From Flagellimonas meishanensis (lineage in GTDB: Bacteria; Bacteroidota; Bacteroidia; Flavobacteriales; Flavobacteriaceae): a DNA stretch of 64,000 nucleotides. A model generated the notes under the pieces. That model was not told the origin of the DNA. It made no database searches and was given only the letters and a program-made list of their open reading frames with translations. Position 1 is the first letter of the stretch, and each line of letters opens with the position of its first letter. Of the stretch, positions 27,624 to 35,491 are shown in pieces. The position numbers and the translations under genes were made by a program. Location: NCBI RefSeq assembly GCF_019880545.1, contig NZ_JAINVW010000003.1, forward strand, positions 1,116,001-1,180,000, given 5' to 3'.

Positions 27624-28292
27624 TTATTTGTTCGACACGAACAGATAAAAAGCAATCCCAACAAAAACAATAATCTGCAACCATTTTAGATAAAGACCGG
27701 CCTTCGTGTGTGTGGTAAGATATTTGGAAATAGTACCGGCCAATAGGGCTATGGTTGAAAAAATAAGAAGAGCCACCAACATGAACAGCAACCCCAACAC
27801 GTAGAACTGAAGTACCGTGTTTAAGGTATCGCTGAACAGAAAACCAGGAAAAAAGGCCAAAAAGAATATGGTGACCTTCGGATTCAGCACATTCATGGTA
27901 AAACCAATGCCAAACAGTCTTTTTGCTCCTTTGGGCTGCGCGTTGGCTTGTCCAAAAGAAATGGATGCCTCACTTTGATACACCTTAAAGGCCAGATACA
28001 AAAGGTAGAGCGCTCCAAAAATTTTTATGGCATTGAAGAGGATGTCGCTGTTCTTGATTATTTCTGAAACGCCAAAGGCCAATAAGGTGGTGTGCACCAA
28101 ACAGCCGCTTATAAGCCCCGCTACGGTAGCAAGTCCAGACTTTACCCCATTGGAAAGACTTTGCGTAAGTACATAGATATTATCGGGACCTGGGGCAATG
28201 GCCAAAGCCGCTGAGGATATTATGAATCCGATTAGCACGGAGTAGTTCACCTCATGGACACTCTGAAACAACAAAAGCGGAAAGACATCCAT
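27624..28292 (-). CDS. LysE/RhtB family amino-acid exporter
   Basis: A 222-residue inner-membrane protein with five to six hydrophobic segments. The LysE mark is IAPGPDNIYVLTQSLSNGVKSGL near the N-terminus, followed by a second half with GIGFTMNVLNPKVTIFFLAFFPGF. It is predicted to export an amino acid or homoserine lactone-like compound. ATG at 28292 overlaps the pyrD stop as TGATG, which suggests translational coupling; the GTG one codon upstream is less likely. Substrate unknown. Confidence 0.85.
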   Translation of the reverse strand: MDVFPLLLFQSVHEVNYSVLIGFIISSAALAIAPGPDNIYVLTQSLSNGVKSGLATVAGLISGCLVHTTLLAFGVSEIIKNSDILFNAIKIFGALYLLYLAFKVYQSEASISFGQANAQPKGAKRLFGIGFTMNVLNPKVTIFFLAFFPGFLFSDTLNTVLQFYVLGLLFMLVALLIFSTIALLAGTISKYLTTHTKAGLYLKWLQIIVFVGIAFYLFVSNK

Positions 28293-29329
28293 CACATTCT
28301 CTGCAAAATCGCCTTGTTTATATTTTTGATGAGCGCAGGTCCCTCATATACAAATCCCGTGTACAGTTGAACCAAATCCGCCCCTGCATCCAACTTTTCC
28401 AAGGCATCCTCCGGAGAATGAATCCCACCTACCCCAATAATGGGAAAGGCCTTATTGCTTTTCTCCGCCAGAAAACGGATTACCTCAGTACTCCTGTTTT
28501 TCAAAGGTTTTCCGCTAAGGCCACCTTGTTCCTCGGATAAAATCAAATGTGATTTGAGTCCTTCCCGTGAAATGGTGGTATTGGTCGCAATTATGCCATC
28601 AATATTGGTTTCCTTCATAATGCTGACGATGTCCAGCAATTGCTCCTCCGTAAGATCCGGTGCAATTTTCAATACGATGGGTTTTTCCTTAAACCCTGAT
28701 TTTTTGGAAAGCTTTGAATTTTGATTTTTAAGTTTTTTCAAAAGGCGGGTCAAGGGTTCTTTGTCCTGCAACTCTCGAAGCCCAGGTGTATTTGGAGAAC
28801 TCACGTTGACCACAAAATAATCCACATGCTCAAATAGGGCTTCAAAACAAATCATATAATCCTTGATGGCATCCTCGTTCGTGGTGGTCTTGTTTTTGCC
28901 AATATTGCCCCCCACGATCACCCTATGCTTTTTCTTCAAATGCTCCGCAGCCTCAAAAACACCTTTGTTGTTGAACCCCATACGGTTTATTATAGCCTCG
29001 TCCTCCTTAAGGCGGAACAGCCTTTTCTTTGGATTGCCCTTTTGGGGCTTGGGCGTAACGGTTCCAATTTCGACAAAACCAAAACCAAAATCGGAAAATT
29101 CGTTGTACAACTTGGCATCCTTGTCAAAACCTGCAGCCAGGCCCACGGGATTTTTAAACCGTATTCCAAAGACTTCCCTTTCCAGTCTTGGGTCTTTCAA
29201 TTGATAAAACCTTCGGAACAGACCGGCCAATCCTATTCTGGAAAACAAGCAAATCGCCCGGAACGAAACATGGTGTGCAGTCTCTGCATCCAACAAAAAC
29301 AGAAACGGACGGATCAGGATTTTGTACAT
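28292..29329 (-). CDS. pyrD: Dihydroorotate dehydrogenase (quinone), class 2
   Basis: The inner-membrane flavoenzyme oxidises dihydroorotate to orotate with quinone, the fourth step of UMP synthesis. The 345-residue length and the N-terminal membrane-association helices ([20 protein letters not shown]) mark class 2. FMN and substrate contacts include [15 protein letters not shown], the [10 protein letters not shown] loop and the nucleophile region [14 protein letters not shown] with its serine base. A -7 box TATTTTTG (forward 29344-29351) lies just upstream. lysE and the HMG-CoA lyase gene follow with overlapping or short junctions. Confidence 0.96.
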   Translation of the reverse strand: MYKILIRPFLFLLDAETAHHVSFRAICLFSRIGLAGLFRRFYQLKDPRLEREVFGIRFKNPVGLAAGFDKDAKLYNEFSDFGFGFVEIGTVTPKPQKGNPKKRLFRLKEDEAIINRMGFNNKGVFEAAEHLKKKHRVIVGGNIGKNKTTTNEDAIKDYMICFEALFEHVDYFVVNVSSPNTPGLRELQDKEPLTRLLKKLKNQNSKLSKKSGFKEKPIVLKIAPDLTEEQLLDIVSIMKETNIDGIIATNTTISREGLKSHLILSEEQGGLSGKPLKNRSTEVIRFLAEKSNKAFPIIGVGGIHSPEDALEKLDAGADLVQLYTGFVYEGPALIKNINKAILQRM

Positions 29330-29382
29330 TCAAGAAATTTTGACAAAAATATAAACTCTTCAATGAGGATGTAAGAAATCGG

Positions 29383-29808
29383 CTATTTTTCGTTAACTGA
29401 CCTTTCTACGTGGATAGGGCGCAAGGTGAGCTGATGGCAAAGGTCCAAGTAGCGTTTATATTGTCTATCGTTAAAAATGGACAGCATACGAGCGTCCATC
29501 ATCCGTAAATTTTGCTTCATGCTGTCCAAAAGCCCTTTATATTTAAGGGAAACTGTCATCAAAACCTCTGGTGAACTTTCTTCATGCTTTTTGATGAGGT
29601 GCTTTGCCTGATCCTTGAGGATATCGTTTCTTATCTTGAGCTCAGCGCTCCAGTTTCTCATTTTTTCCTGTTGTTCCTCATTCAGTTGAAACACCTCCAA
29701 GATGGTCTCGTTATCCTTTCCTCCGATGCCCAAAAGACAATCCTGTTGGGAAAATCCAAGAAAGCCATACAATAATAGTGTATAAATTAAGGTTGATCTA
29801 AAACGCAT
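29383..29808 (-). CDS. Small exported helical protein (Spy/CpxP-like pattern)
   Basis: The family is not certain. A signal peptide covers residues 1-20 (LLLYGFLGFSQ). The mature part is about 120 residues and helical, with VFQLNEEQQEKMRNW at the start of the first helix and LSIFNDRQYKRYLDL near the end, the same order as the LTxxQ-type motifs of Spy/CpxP periplasmic proteins. A periplasmic chaperone or sensor role is possible but not shown. It stands alone; pyrD is downstream on the same strand, and pepT is divergent upstream. Confidence 0.55.
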   Translation of the reverse strand: MRFRSTLIYTLLLYGFLGFSQQDCLLGIGGKDNETILEVFQLNEEQQEKMRNWSAELKIRNDILKDQAKHLIKKHEESSPEVLMTVSLKYKGLLDSMKQNLRMMDARMLSIFNDRQYKRYLDLCHQLTLRPIHVERSVNEK

Positions 29809-29877
29809 TGTCCTTGAAAAAGCTGAAATATAGGATTTCGGCCGCTGATTTTTCCAAAATCACGATTGAATAAGCAT

Positions 29878-29885
29878 TATTTTTG
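29878..29885 (+). promoter_or_regulatory. Putative -7 box of pepT (TATTTTTG)
   Basis: TATTTTTG matches TAnnTTTG and ends 14 bp before the pepT ATG, implying a very short leader. No TTG at proper spacing was found. Confidence 0.35.
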
Positions 29886-29899
29886 ATAAAAAGCATTTC

Positions 29900-31129
29900 A
29901 TGGAAAACCTTTTGCCACGATTTCTTGACTATGTGGCCATTGACACACAGAGCGATCCCTACTCAAAAACTACCCCCAGCACTGAAAAACAATGGAAATT
30001 GGCCAAAAAATTGGTGATGGAGCTCCATCAAATCGGTATGCAAGAGGTTTCCATAGACGAAAACGGGTATATCATGGCCACCTTACCCGGCAATATTGAC
30101 AAAAAAGTGCCTACCATCGGCTTTATTTCCCATATGGACACGTCCCCGGATTTTTCGGGCAAGAATGTGAAACCGCAGCTTGTCAAGAACTATGATGGAA
30201 AGGACATTGTGCTGAACAAGGCCAAGAACATAGTTCTTTCTCCCGACTACTTTGAGGATTTGTTGCAATATGAAGGGCAAACCTTGATCACCACAGATGG
30301 TTCCACCTTATTGGGTGCGGACGACAAGGCTGGAATTGCCGAAATAATTACGGCCATGGAATATCTTATCCAACATCCCGAAATAAAGCATGGCCCGGTC
30401 CGGGTGGCGTTTACCCCAGATGAGGAAATCGGCAGGGGAGCCCATAGGTTCGATGTTGAAAAATTTGGGGCGGATTGGGCCTACACCATGGATGGCAGCC
30501 AAGTGGGTGAACTGGAGTTTGAAAACTTCAATGCGGCAAAGGCCCATATAAAGATTGCTGGGAAAAGTGTTCATCCTGGTTACGCCAAGGGAAAAATGGT
30601 AAACGCCATTGGTATTGCCACTGAGTTCCTTAGCCTATTGCCCCCAAGGGAAGTACCGGAACACACGGCCGACAGGGAAGGCTTTTTTCATGTGCACAAG
30701 ATAAAGGGGGAGATTGAAAGTGCTGAAGTTGAGCTCATCGTAAGGGACCATGATGCAGTCCATTTTGAAGCCAGAAAACAGTTGCTTCATGATATCGCGG
30801 ATAAACTTGCCAAAAAACATGGGGATTGTATCATTTTGAATATTGATGACCAATACCGCAACATGCGGGAAAAAGTGGAGCCTGTGTTCCATATTGTGGA
30901 GATTGCGAAAGAGGCCATGGAATCTTTGAGTATTGAGCCCATCATTAAGCCCATACGTGGGGGCACCGACGGCTCCCAGTTAAGTTTTATGGGCCTGCCC
31001 TGCCCCAATATTTTTGCCGGAGGGCACAATTTTCACGGGAAATATGAATATATCCCCTTGGAGAGCATGGAGAAAGCCGTTAAGGTCATTGTGAAAATAT
31101 GTGAGCTTACGGCCATCCAAATAAAATAG
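29900..31129 (+). CDS. pepT: Peptidase T (tripeptide aminopeptidase)
   Basis: A cytoplasmic M20B zinc aminopeptidase that removes N-terminal residues from tripeptides. Of its 409 residues the metal and catalytic positions visible are His78 and Asp80 (ISHMDTSPD), the LLGADDKAG bridging Asp (141-142), the general base pair in TPDEEIG (174-178) and the late ligand in AGGHNFHGKYEY, with the substrate-binding IRGGTDGSQLS before it. The central lid domain is of normal size. The gene is flanked by its own -7 box and a strong terminator at 31213. Confidence 0.95.
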   Translation: MENLLPRFLDYVAIDTQSDPYSKTTPSTEKQWKLAKKLVMELHQIGMQEVSIDENGYIMATLPGNIDKKVPTIGFISHMDTSPDFSGKNVKPQLVKNYDGKDIVLNKAKNIVLSPDYFEDLLQYEGQTLITTDGSTLLGADDKAGIAEIITAMEYLIQHPEIKHGPVRVAFTPDEEIGRGAHRFDVEKFGADWAYTMDGSQVGELEFENFNAAKAHIKIAGKSVHPGYAKGKMVNAIGIATEFLSLLPPREVPEHTADREGFFHVHKIKGEIESAEVELIVRDHDAVHFEARKQLLHDIADKLAKKHGDCIILNIDDQYRNMREKVEPVFHIVEIAKEAMESLSIEPIIKPIRGGTDGSQLSFMGLPCPNIFAGGHNFHGKYEYIPLESMEKAVKVIVKICELTAIQIK

Positions 31130-31212
31130 CATTGAAACTAATCCCAACAAGAAAGTTGAAGAAAATCCTACCTGTGATTTAATAGGACATTGGATTGAAT
31201 GATGGTTATAGA

Positions 31213-31243
31213 TAAAAAAAAGCGCCGTTAAGGCGCTTTTTAA
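31213..31243. terminator. Bidirectional terminator between pepT and yajC
   Basis: AGCGCC (31221-31226) pairs with GGCGCT (31232-31237) around GTTAA, with an A run before and a T run after. It can serve both pepT (plus) and the nusB-DUF1573-yajC operon (minus). Confidence 0.75.
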
Positions 31244-31263
31244 TTTTATTAAAATTTTTAAAT

Positions 31264-31551
31264 CTATTTCTTTGCGGGAGCATTTAATTTTTTGCTCATT
31301 TCCATGGAAATGGCGGAACGGTCAAACTTAAGGCGACCGGCCATGGTTTCGATGATACAGGAATAATCCTTGTCATTCAACTCCAAAATCTTACCGTGCA
31401 GCCCACTCTTGGTAATGATGCGGTCTCCCTTTTTTAACTCCGATGCAAATTTCTTCTCATCCTTCTGACGTTTGATTTGCGGGCGTATCATAAAAAAATA
31501 CGCAACGGCAAAAATCAATATCAGCGGTAAAAAATCTCCTATATTTCCCAT
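31264..31551 (-). CDS. yajC: Preprotein translocase subunit YajC
   Basis: A 95-residue single-span inner-membrane protein that associates with SecDF and the Sec translocon. The span is at residues 5-22 (FLPLILIFAVAYFFMIRPQ) and is followed by the family signature RPQIKRQKDEKKFASELKKGDRIITKSGLHGKI. The short Lys/Ala-rich tail is normal. It is the last gene of the nusB-DUF1573-yajC run, 12 bp after DUF1573. Confidence 0.94.
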   Translation of the reverse strand: MGNIGDFLPLILIFAVAYFFMIRPQIKRQKDEKKFASELKKGDRIITKSGLHGKILELNDKDYSCIIETMAGRLKFDRSAISMEMSKKLNAPAKK

Positions 31552-31563
31552 TTAAAAAATATC

Positions 31564-32043
31564 CTATTTTACCGGTCCAGCAGGTGTGGACGATGGTGCA
31601 TTTACAAATGCTTTGATTCTCAAAAGCTCAGTGCCTTTTTCCGTGTTGGCAGTAACCGTTACTGTTTTAGTCACCTGATTTTGTCCAGAACCGTTGAATT
31701 TCACCAACAACTCACCAGATTCTCCCGGAGCTATCGGCGTGTTTCTTGGGTATTCGGGAACGGTACAACCACAGCTGCTCTTGGCATCTGTGATAATCAA
31801 TGGGGCATTGCCCGTATTGGTAAACTTAAAGGTTGTTTCTTGTGGGGTTCCACTCTCGATAGTGCCAAAATCGTGTTCGGATTTCTCGAAAGTCATTACA
31901 GGTAATTGTTTCTGTGCTTCATCCCTGTCATTGGCAGTTGCCACGTTATCGGCCACCACTTTGTTGGATGCCTTGTCCTTACAGGAAACACCGATCACGG
32001 ACACGGCCATGATCAAACTCAATACTGTTGTTATTCTCTTCAT
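31564..32043 (-). CDS. DUF1573 domain-containing lipoprotein
   Basis: A 159-residue protein with a lipoprotein signal ending at VIGVSC (Cys21), a Bacteroidota-type lipobox, followed by an unstructured linker. From about residue 49 it has the DUF1573 Ig-like domain: FEKSEHDFGTIESGTPQETTFKFTNTGNAPL, SSCGCTVPEYPRNTPIAPGESG and the closing VTVTANTEKG. It is predicted to sit in the periplasm or on the cell surface anchored to a membrane. The gene lies between nusB and yajC in one run; the function is unknown. Confidence 0.88.
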   Translation of the reverse strand: MKRITTVLSLIMAVSVIGVSCKDKASNKVVADNVATANDRDEAQKQLPVMTFEKSEHDFGTIESGTPQETTFKFTNTGNAPLIITDAKSSCGCTVPEYPRNTPIAPGESGELLVKFNGSGQNQVTKTVTVTANTEKGTELLRIKAFVNAPSSTPAGPVK

Positions 32044-32082
32044 GGTATTAAATTATTTTTTTCAAAATTAATCAAATATTGT

Positions 32083-33030
32083 TTAATGCAGCCCCCGACC
32101 AATTTTTTGTAGTCTTCCATCTGCCTTGTACTCCTTTGCCAACTTGTCCAAGACCCCATTGATAAAGATGCTGCTCTTGGGTGTGGAATATTCCTTGGCT
32201 ATTTCCAGATACTCGTTCAGCGTCACTTTCTCGGGTATGGTATGGAAGTTCAGCAGTTCACAAATGGCCATTTTTAGGATGATGGAGTCAATTTCGGCAA
32301 TTCGGTCATTGTCCCAGTTGGGAGTCTTCCCCTCTATCTCCTCTTCCCATTTTGCATCGTTGAGCAAGGTTTTTACCAATAACTGATTGGCATAGACCAT
32401 GTCTTGCTCGTCCTTGAGCAAGGGTGGCAAAAAGAAACTTTCCCTTGTTGACTCATTTGTTTTCCGCAGGCGCTTTACCAAATAGGTGTTGACTATGGGA
32501 AGGTCATCTACCCATGTGAGTTTGTCATCCTCAAAGTAATCATAGATTTTTTCATTGGGTGCAATGATGTTCTTAAAAAGTTGCAGCACCAATTCCCTGT
32601 CATCTTCATAATCGTCGTGCCCATTGGTCATATAGGCTTTATAAATATCGCTGGAAATGATTTCCTTGTACAGTATCTTCACATATTCGTCGTTCAGATA
32701 CCAGTTGTTCAGCTTTCTTTTGGATAGCGCTTCCTGCAACAATCGGTTATTGGAAATTTGTTGCAGCAATCTGTTTTTGATGAATTTCTCTGGGTCCGGA
32801 TAGTCGTCCTCCGCAGTGGCCAAATATTTTTTTGATGCATGGCTGGCATGTTTTTGCGCCATGCGGTGCAGTTCCACCAAAAGACTCAAAATAAGCAGGT
32901 AGAGCACGTACATGTTGTCTATGCTCATTTTGAGAAACTTCTCCTGTTTCTCCAAAGAGTCATCCTTGGATTGGACAAGGGCGTAGATGCATTGCATCAC
33001 TTTTACTCTGATATGCCTTCGGGTCAGCAT
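32083..33030 (-). CDS. nusB: Transcription antitermination factor NusB (long Bacteroidota form)
   Basis: NusB binds boxA RNA with NusE/S10 to promote antitermination of rRNA operons. At 315 residues it is about twice the length of E. coli NusB. The opening RRHIRVKVMQCIYAL matches the family start, a long helical insertion follows (about residues 40-190), and the conserved NusB core returns at the end with WDNDRIAEIDSIILKMAICELL and PEKVTLNEYLEIAKEYSTPKSSIFINGVLDKL. This arrangement is normal for Bacteroidota. It heads the operon with DUF1573 and yajC; a -7 box TACTTTTG (forward 33072-33079) lies upstream. Confidence 0.92.
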   Translation of the reverse strand: MLTRRHIRVKVMQCIYALVQSKDDSLEKQEKFLKMSIDNMYVLYLLILSLLVELHRMAQKHASHASKKYLATAEDDYPDPEKFIKNRLLQQISNNRLLQEALSKRKLNNWYLNDEYVKILYKEIISSDIYKAYMTNGHDDYEDDRELVLQLFKNIIAPNEKIYDYFEDDKLTWVDDLPIVNTYLVKRLRKTNESTRESFFLPPLLKDEQDMVYANQLLVKTLLNDAKWEEEIEGKTPNWDNDRIAEIDSIILKMAICELLNFHTIPEKVTLNEYLEIAKEYSTPKSSIFINGVLDKLAKEYKADGRLQKIGRGLH

Positions 33031-33071
33031 TTTTTAAAGAACTTTTAAAGTCGTTTTTGGCTTTTACAGGG

Positions 33072-33079
33072 CAAAAGTA
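33072..33079 (-). promoter_or_regulatory. Putative -7 box of the nusB operon (TACTTTTG on the minus strand)
   Basis: Forward CAAAAGTA is TACTTTTG on the minus strand, a full match to TAnnTTTG, about 42 bp before the nusB ATG. The nearest TTG elements are at 11 and 25 bp, outside the usual spacing. Confidence 0.35.
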
Positions 33080-33200
33080 ATCTTATATTTCAATCTTGCT
33101 GCACCAAAACGGTTTTCTTATCAGTTTTATAACATTTACTTTGTGGGCAAAGGCATATATTTGCCGGATGGTCAAACTTTTTTAACCATTTTCTCCCTTC

Positions 33201-34952
33201 ATGAAGGAACTAAAGCACCTTAACAAATACTTCAAAAAATACTGGTTTAAGCTGCTGCTTGGAATATTCATCACCATAATTGCCCGGGTTTTTTCGTTGG
33301 TAATGCCTTCCTACGTGAATAAATCCATACAGGCGATTGAAAATTTCTTCAGCGATAGCATCTCCATGCCCGAGGCCAAGGAGCTGTTGTTCCAATACAT
33401 ATTGATCATAATCGGGGCGGCCATATTGTCGGGGTTGTTCACATTTTTGATGCGACAGACCATTATCAATGTTTCCCGTTATATTGAATATGACCTGAAG
33501 AATGAGGTTTTTGATCATTATCAAGTCCTGAACCTGAATTTTTACAAGAAAAACCGCATCGGCGATTTGATGAACCGTATTAGTGAGGACATCAACCAGG
33601 TGCGTATGTACGGAGGACCGGCGATCATGTACGGCATACAGACCCTTACGCTTTTTGTTTGCCTGATTCCCCTCATGTTCATTAAAGCGCCAACCCTGGC
33701 CGCCTATACTTTGCTCCCACTGCCCATTTTATCAGTTCTGATATATCAAATCAGCAAAATCATCCATAAAAGGAGCACCAAGGTCCAGGAGTTTCTTTCC
33801 ACGCTTTCCACCTTTACCCAGGAATCGTTTTCCGGTGTTGCGGTGATCAAGGCCTATGGCCTGGAGCCTAAAATTAATACCGAGATCCGCGATTTGGCGC
33901 AAAAAGGAAAGGACACGAGTATGGATCTGGCCAAGGTGAACGCCTGGTTTTTTCCATTGATGATCCTTCTTATCGGAATCAGCAACATTTTTGTCATCTA
34001 CATTGGGGGCAAGCAATACATTAATGGTGAAATTGCTTCCATAGGAATTATTGCAGAATTTATCCTCTACGTAAATATGCTCACATGGCCGGTCGCTATC
34101 GTTGGTTGGCTCACCTCCATAGTCCAGACAGCGGAAGCCTCCCAAAAAAGGATCAATGAGTTTTTGAAGGTGGAGCCTTCCATAAAAAATGAAGTTGCCA
34201 AAAGCACGCCCATAAAAGGTGATATTGAGTTCAAAAATGTAACATTCACCTATGAGGATACCAATATCACGGCCTTGAACAATATTTCCTTTAAGATAAA
34301 GGCCGGGGAAACTGTGGCCTTTTTGGGCAAAACGGGCTCGGGCAAGTCAACCATATTGGATCTGGTGGCCCGTTTGTACGATACCACCTCTGGTGAGGTA
34401 CTGATTGACGGAAAACCTATACGGGAGCTCAACCTAAACAGTCTGCGAAGTGCCATCGGTGCCGTACCCCAAGATGCCTTTCTCTTTTCTGATACCATTG
34501 AGAACAACATCCGGTTCGGGGATGAGGCGGCCACTTTGGAAGAAATCAAGGATGCGGCTAAAAAAGCGGTAGTCCACAAGAACATTGAGGGCTTTGCCAA
34601 AAAATACAACACCATTCTGGGGGAACGGGGCATTACGCTGAGTGGTGGACAAAAACAGCGGGTATCCATTGCGCGGGCACTGCTCAAAAATCCCAAGATA
34701 TATCTTTTTGATGACTGTCTTTCCGCTGTTGACACAGAGACGGAGGAGGAAATCTTGAACAACCTTAAGCAACTTTCAGAGAACAAAACCACGTTGATAG
34801 TCAGCCACAGAGTATCTTCAGCAAAGAATGCCGACAAAATCATCGTGCTGGAAAACGGTGGGATCATACAAGAAGGTTCCCACGACGAATTGAACAGTGT
34901 GGATGGCTATTATAAAGAACTCTACCTCAGCCAACTCTCAGAGAAAGAATAG
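33201..34952 (+). CDS. ABC exporter, fused permease and ATPase (MsbA/MdlB-like)
   Basis: A 583-residue half-transporter of the type IV exporter fold. The N-terminal half has six spans (about residues 18-300) and the intracellular coupling segment with MNRISEDINQVRMYGGPAIMYG. The ATPase half has Walker A GKTGSGKST (about 376-384), signature LSGGQKQR (about 479-486) and Walker B with IYLFDDCLSAVD: an Asp stands where the catalytic Glu usually is (LFDDCLS), a residue change found in some exporters. It should homodimerise or pair with another half. A -7 box TATATTTG lies at 33156-33163. Substrate unknown; lipid or drug are both plausible. Confidence 0.87.
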   Translation: MKELKHLNKYFKKYWFKLLLGIFITIIARVFSLVMPSYVNKSIQAIENFFSDSISMPEAKELLFQYILIIIGAAILSGLFTFLMRQTIINVSRYIEYDLKNEVFDHYQVLNLNFYKKNRIGDLMNRISEDINQVRMYGGPAIMYGIQTLTLFVCLIPLMFIKAPTLAAYTLLPLPILSVLIYQISKIIHKRSTKVQEFLSTLSTFTQESFSGVAVIKAYGLEPKINTEIRDLAQKGKDTSMDLAKVNAWFFPLMILLIGISNIFVIYIGGKQYINGEIASIGIIAEFILYVNMLTWPVAIVGWLTSIVQTAEASQKRINEFLKVEPSIKNEVAKSTPIKGDIEFKNVTFTYEDTNITALNNISFKIKAGETVAFLGKTGSGKSTILDLVARLYDTTSGEVLIDGKPIRELNLNSLRSAIGAVPQDAFLFSDTIENNIRFGDEAATLEEIKDAAKKAVVHKNIEGFAKKYNTILGERGITLSGGQKQRVSIARALLKNPKIYLFDDCLSAVDTETEEEILNNLKQLSENKTTLIVSHRVSSAKNADKIIVLENGGIIQEGSHDELNSVDGYYKELYLSQLSEKE

Positions 34953-35032
34953 CAAAAAAGTTGCTGGATTAGCTTTTTTTTTACATTTTTGGTTGAATTA
35001 TTCAACATTGCAACAAACATACACTACACCAT

Positions 35033-35404
35033 ATGAGCGAGAAAGATATCATGGATCAGGAAGAGATTTACTCCAAAGTGCTGCGTGCAGGGAGAAGAAC
35101 CTACTTTTTTGATGTTAGGAGCACAAAGGCCGGAGATTACTATTTAACCATCACCGAAAGCAAGAAGTTTACCCACGATGATGGCTCCTTTCATTATAAA
35201 AAACACAAAATTTACCTTTATAAGGAAGATTTTGAGGCCTTTAGGGAGATTATGGAGGAGATGATGGACTACATCATCGATGAGAAAGGTTCCGAGGTTA
35301 TTTCCGAGCGTCACCAAAAAAACTTCAAAAAAGAAGATGATGAGGCAGAGCAGAACGGTGAATCATCCGGTAACTTCACCGATGTGGATTTTGATGATAT
35401 CTGA
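35033..35404 (+). CDS. PUR-alpha-like nucleic-acid-binding protein (DUF3276)
   Basis: The 123-residue cytoplasmic protein is the bacterial PUR-repeat type: EEIYSKVLRAGRRTYFFDVRSTKAGDYYLTITESKK, then HYKKHKIYLYKEDFEAFREIMEEMMDYI, followed by an acidic tail that ends DFDDI. Proteins of this fold bind single-stranded DNA or RNA with the YFFDVR-type strand, and the family is characteristic of Bacteroidota and spirochetes. The gene lies 80 bp after the ABC exporter gene and is closed by a strong terminator. Confidence 0.87.
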   Translation: MSEKDIMDQEEIYSKVLRAGRRTYFFDVRSTKAGDYYLTITESKKFTHDDGSFHYKKHKIYLYKEDFEAFREIMEEMMDYIIDEKGSEVISERHQKNFKKEDDEAEQNGESSGNFTDVDFDDI

Positions 35405-35424
35405 TGAATAATTCATAAAAAAAC

Positions 35425-35459
35425 CAAAAAACGGCCTGTATTGCACAGGCCGTTTTTTA
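35425..35459 (+). terminator. Strong intrinsic terminator after the DUF3276 gene
   Basis: CGGCCTGT (35432-35439) pairs with ACAGGCCG (35445-35452) around ATTGC and is followed by TTTTTTATTTTT. It lies 27 bp past the stop codon. Confidence 0.8.
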
Positions 35460-35491
35460 TTTTTAGCAAAGACTAATTCAAACGAACCTAT

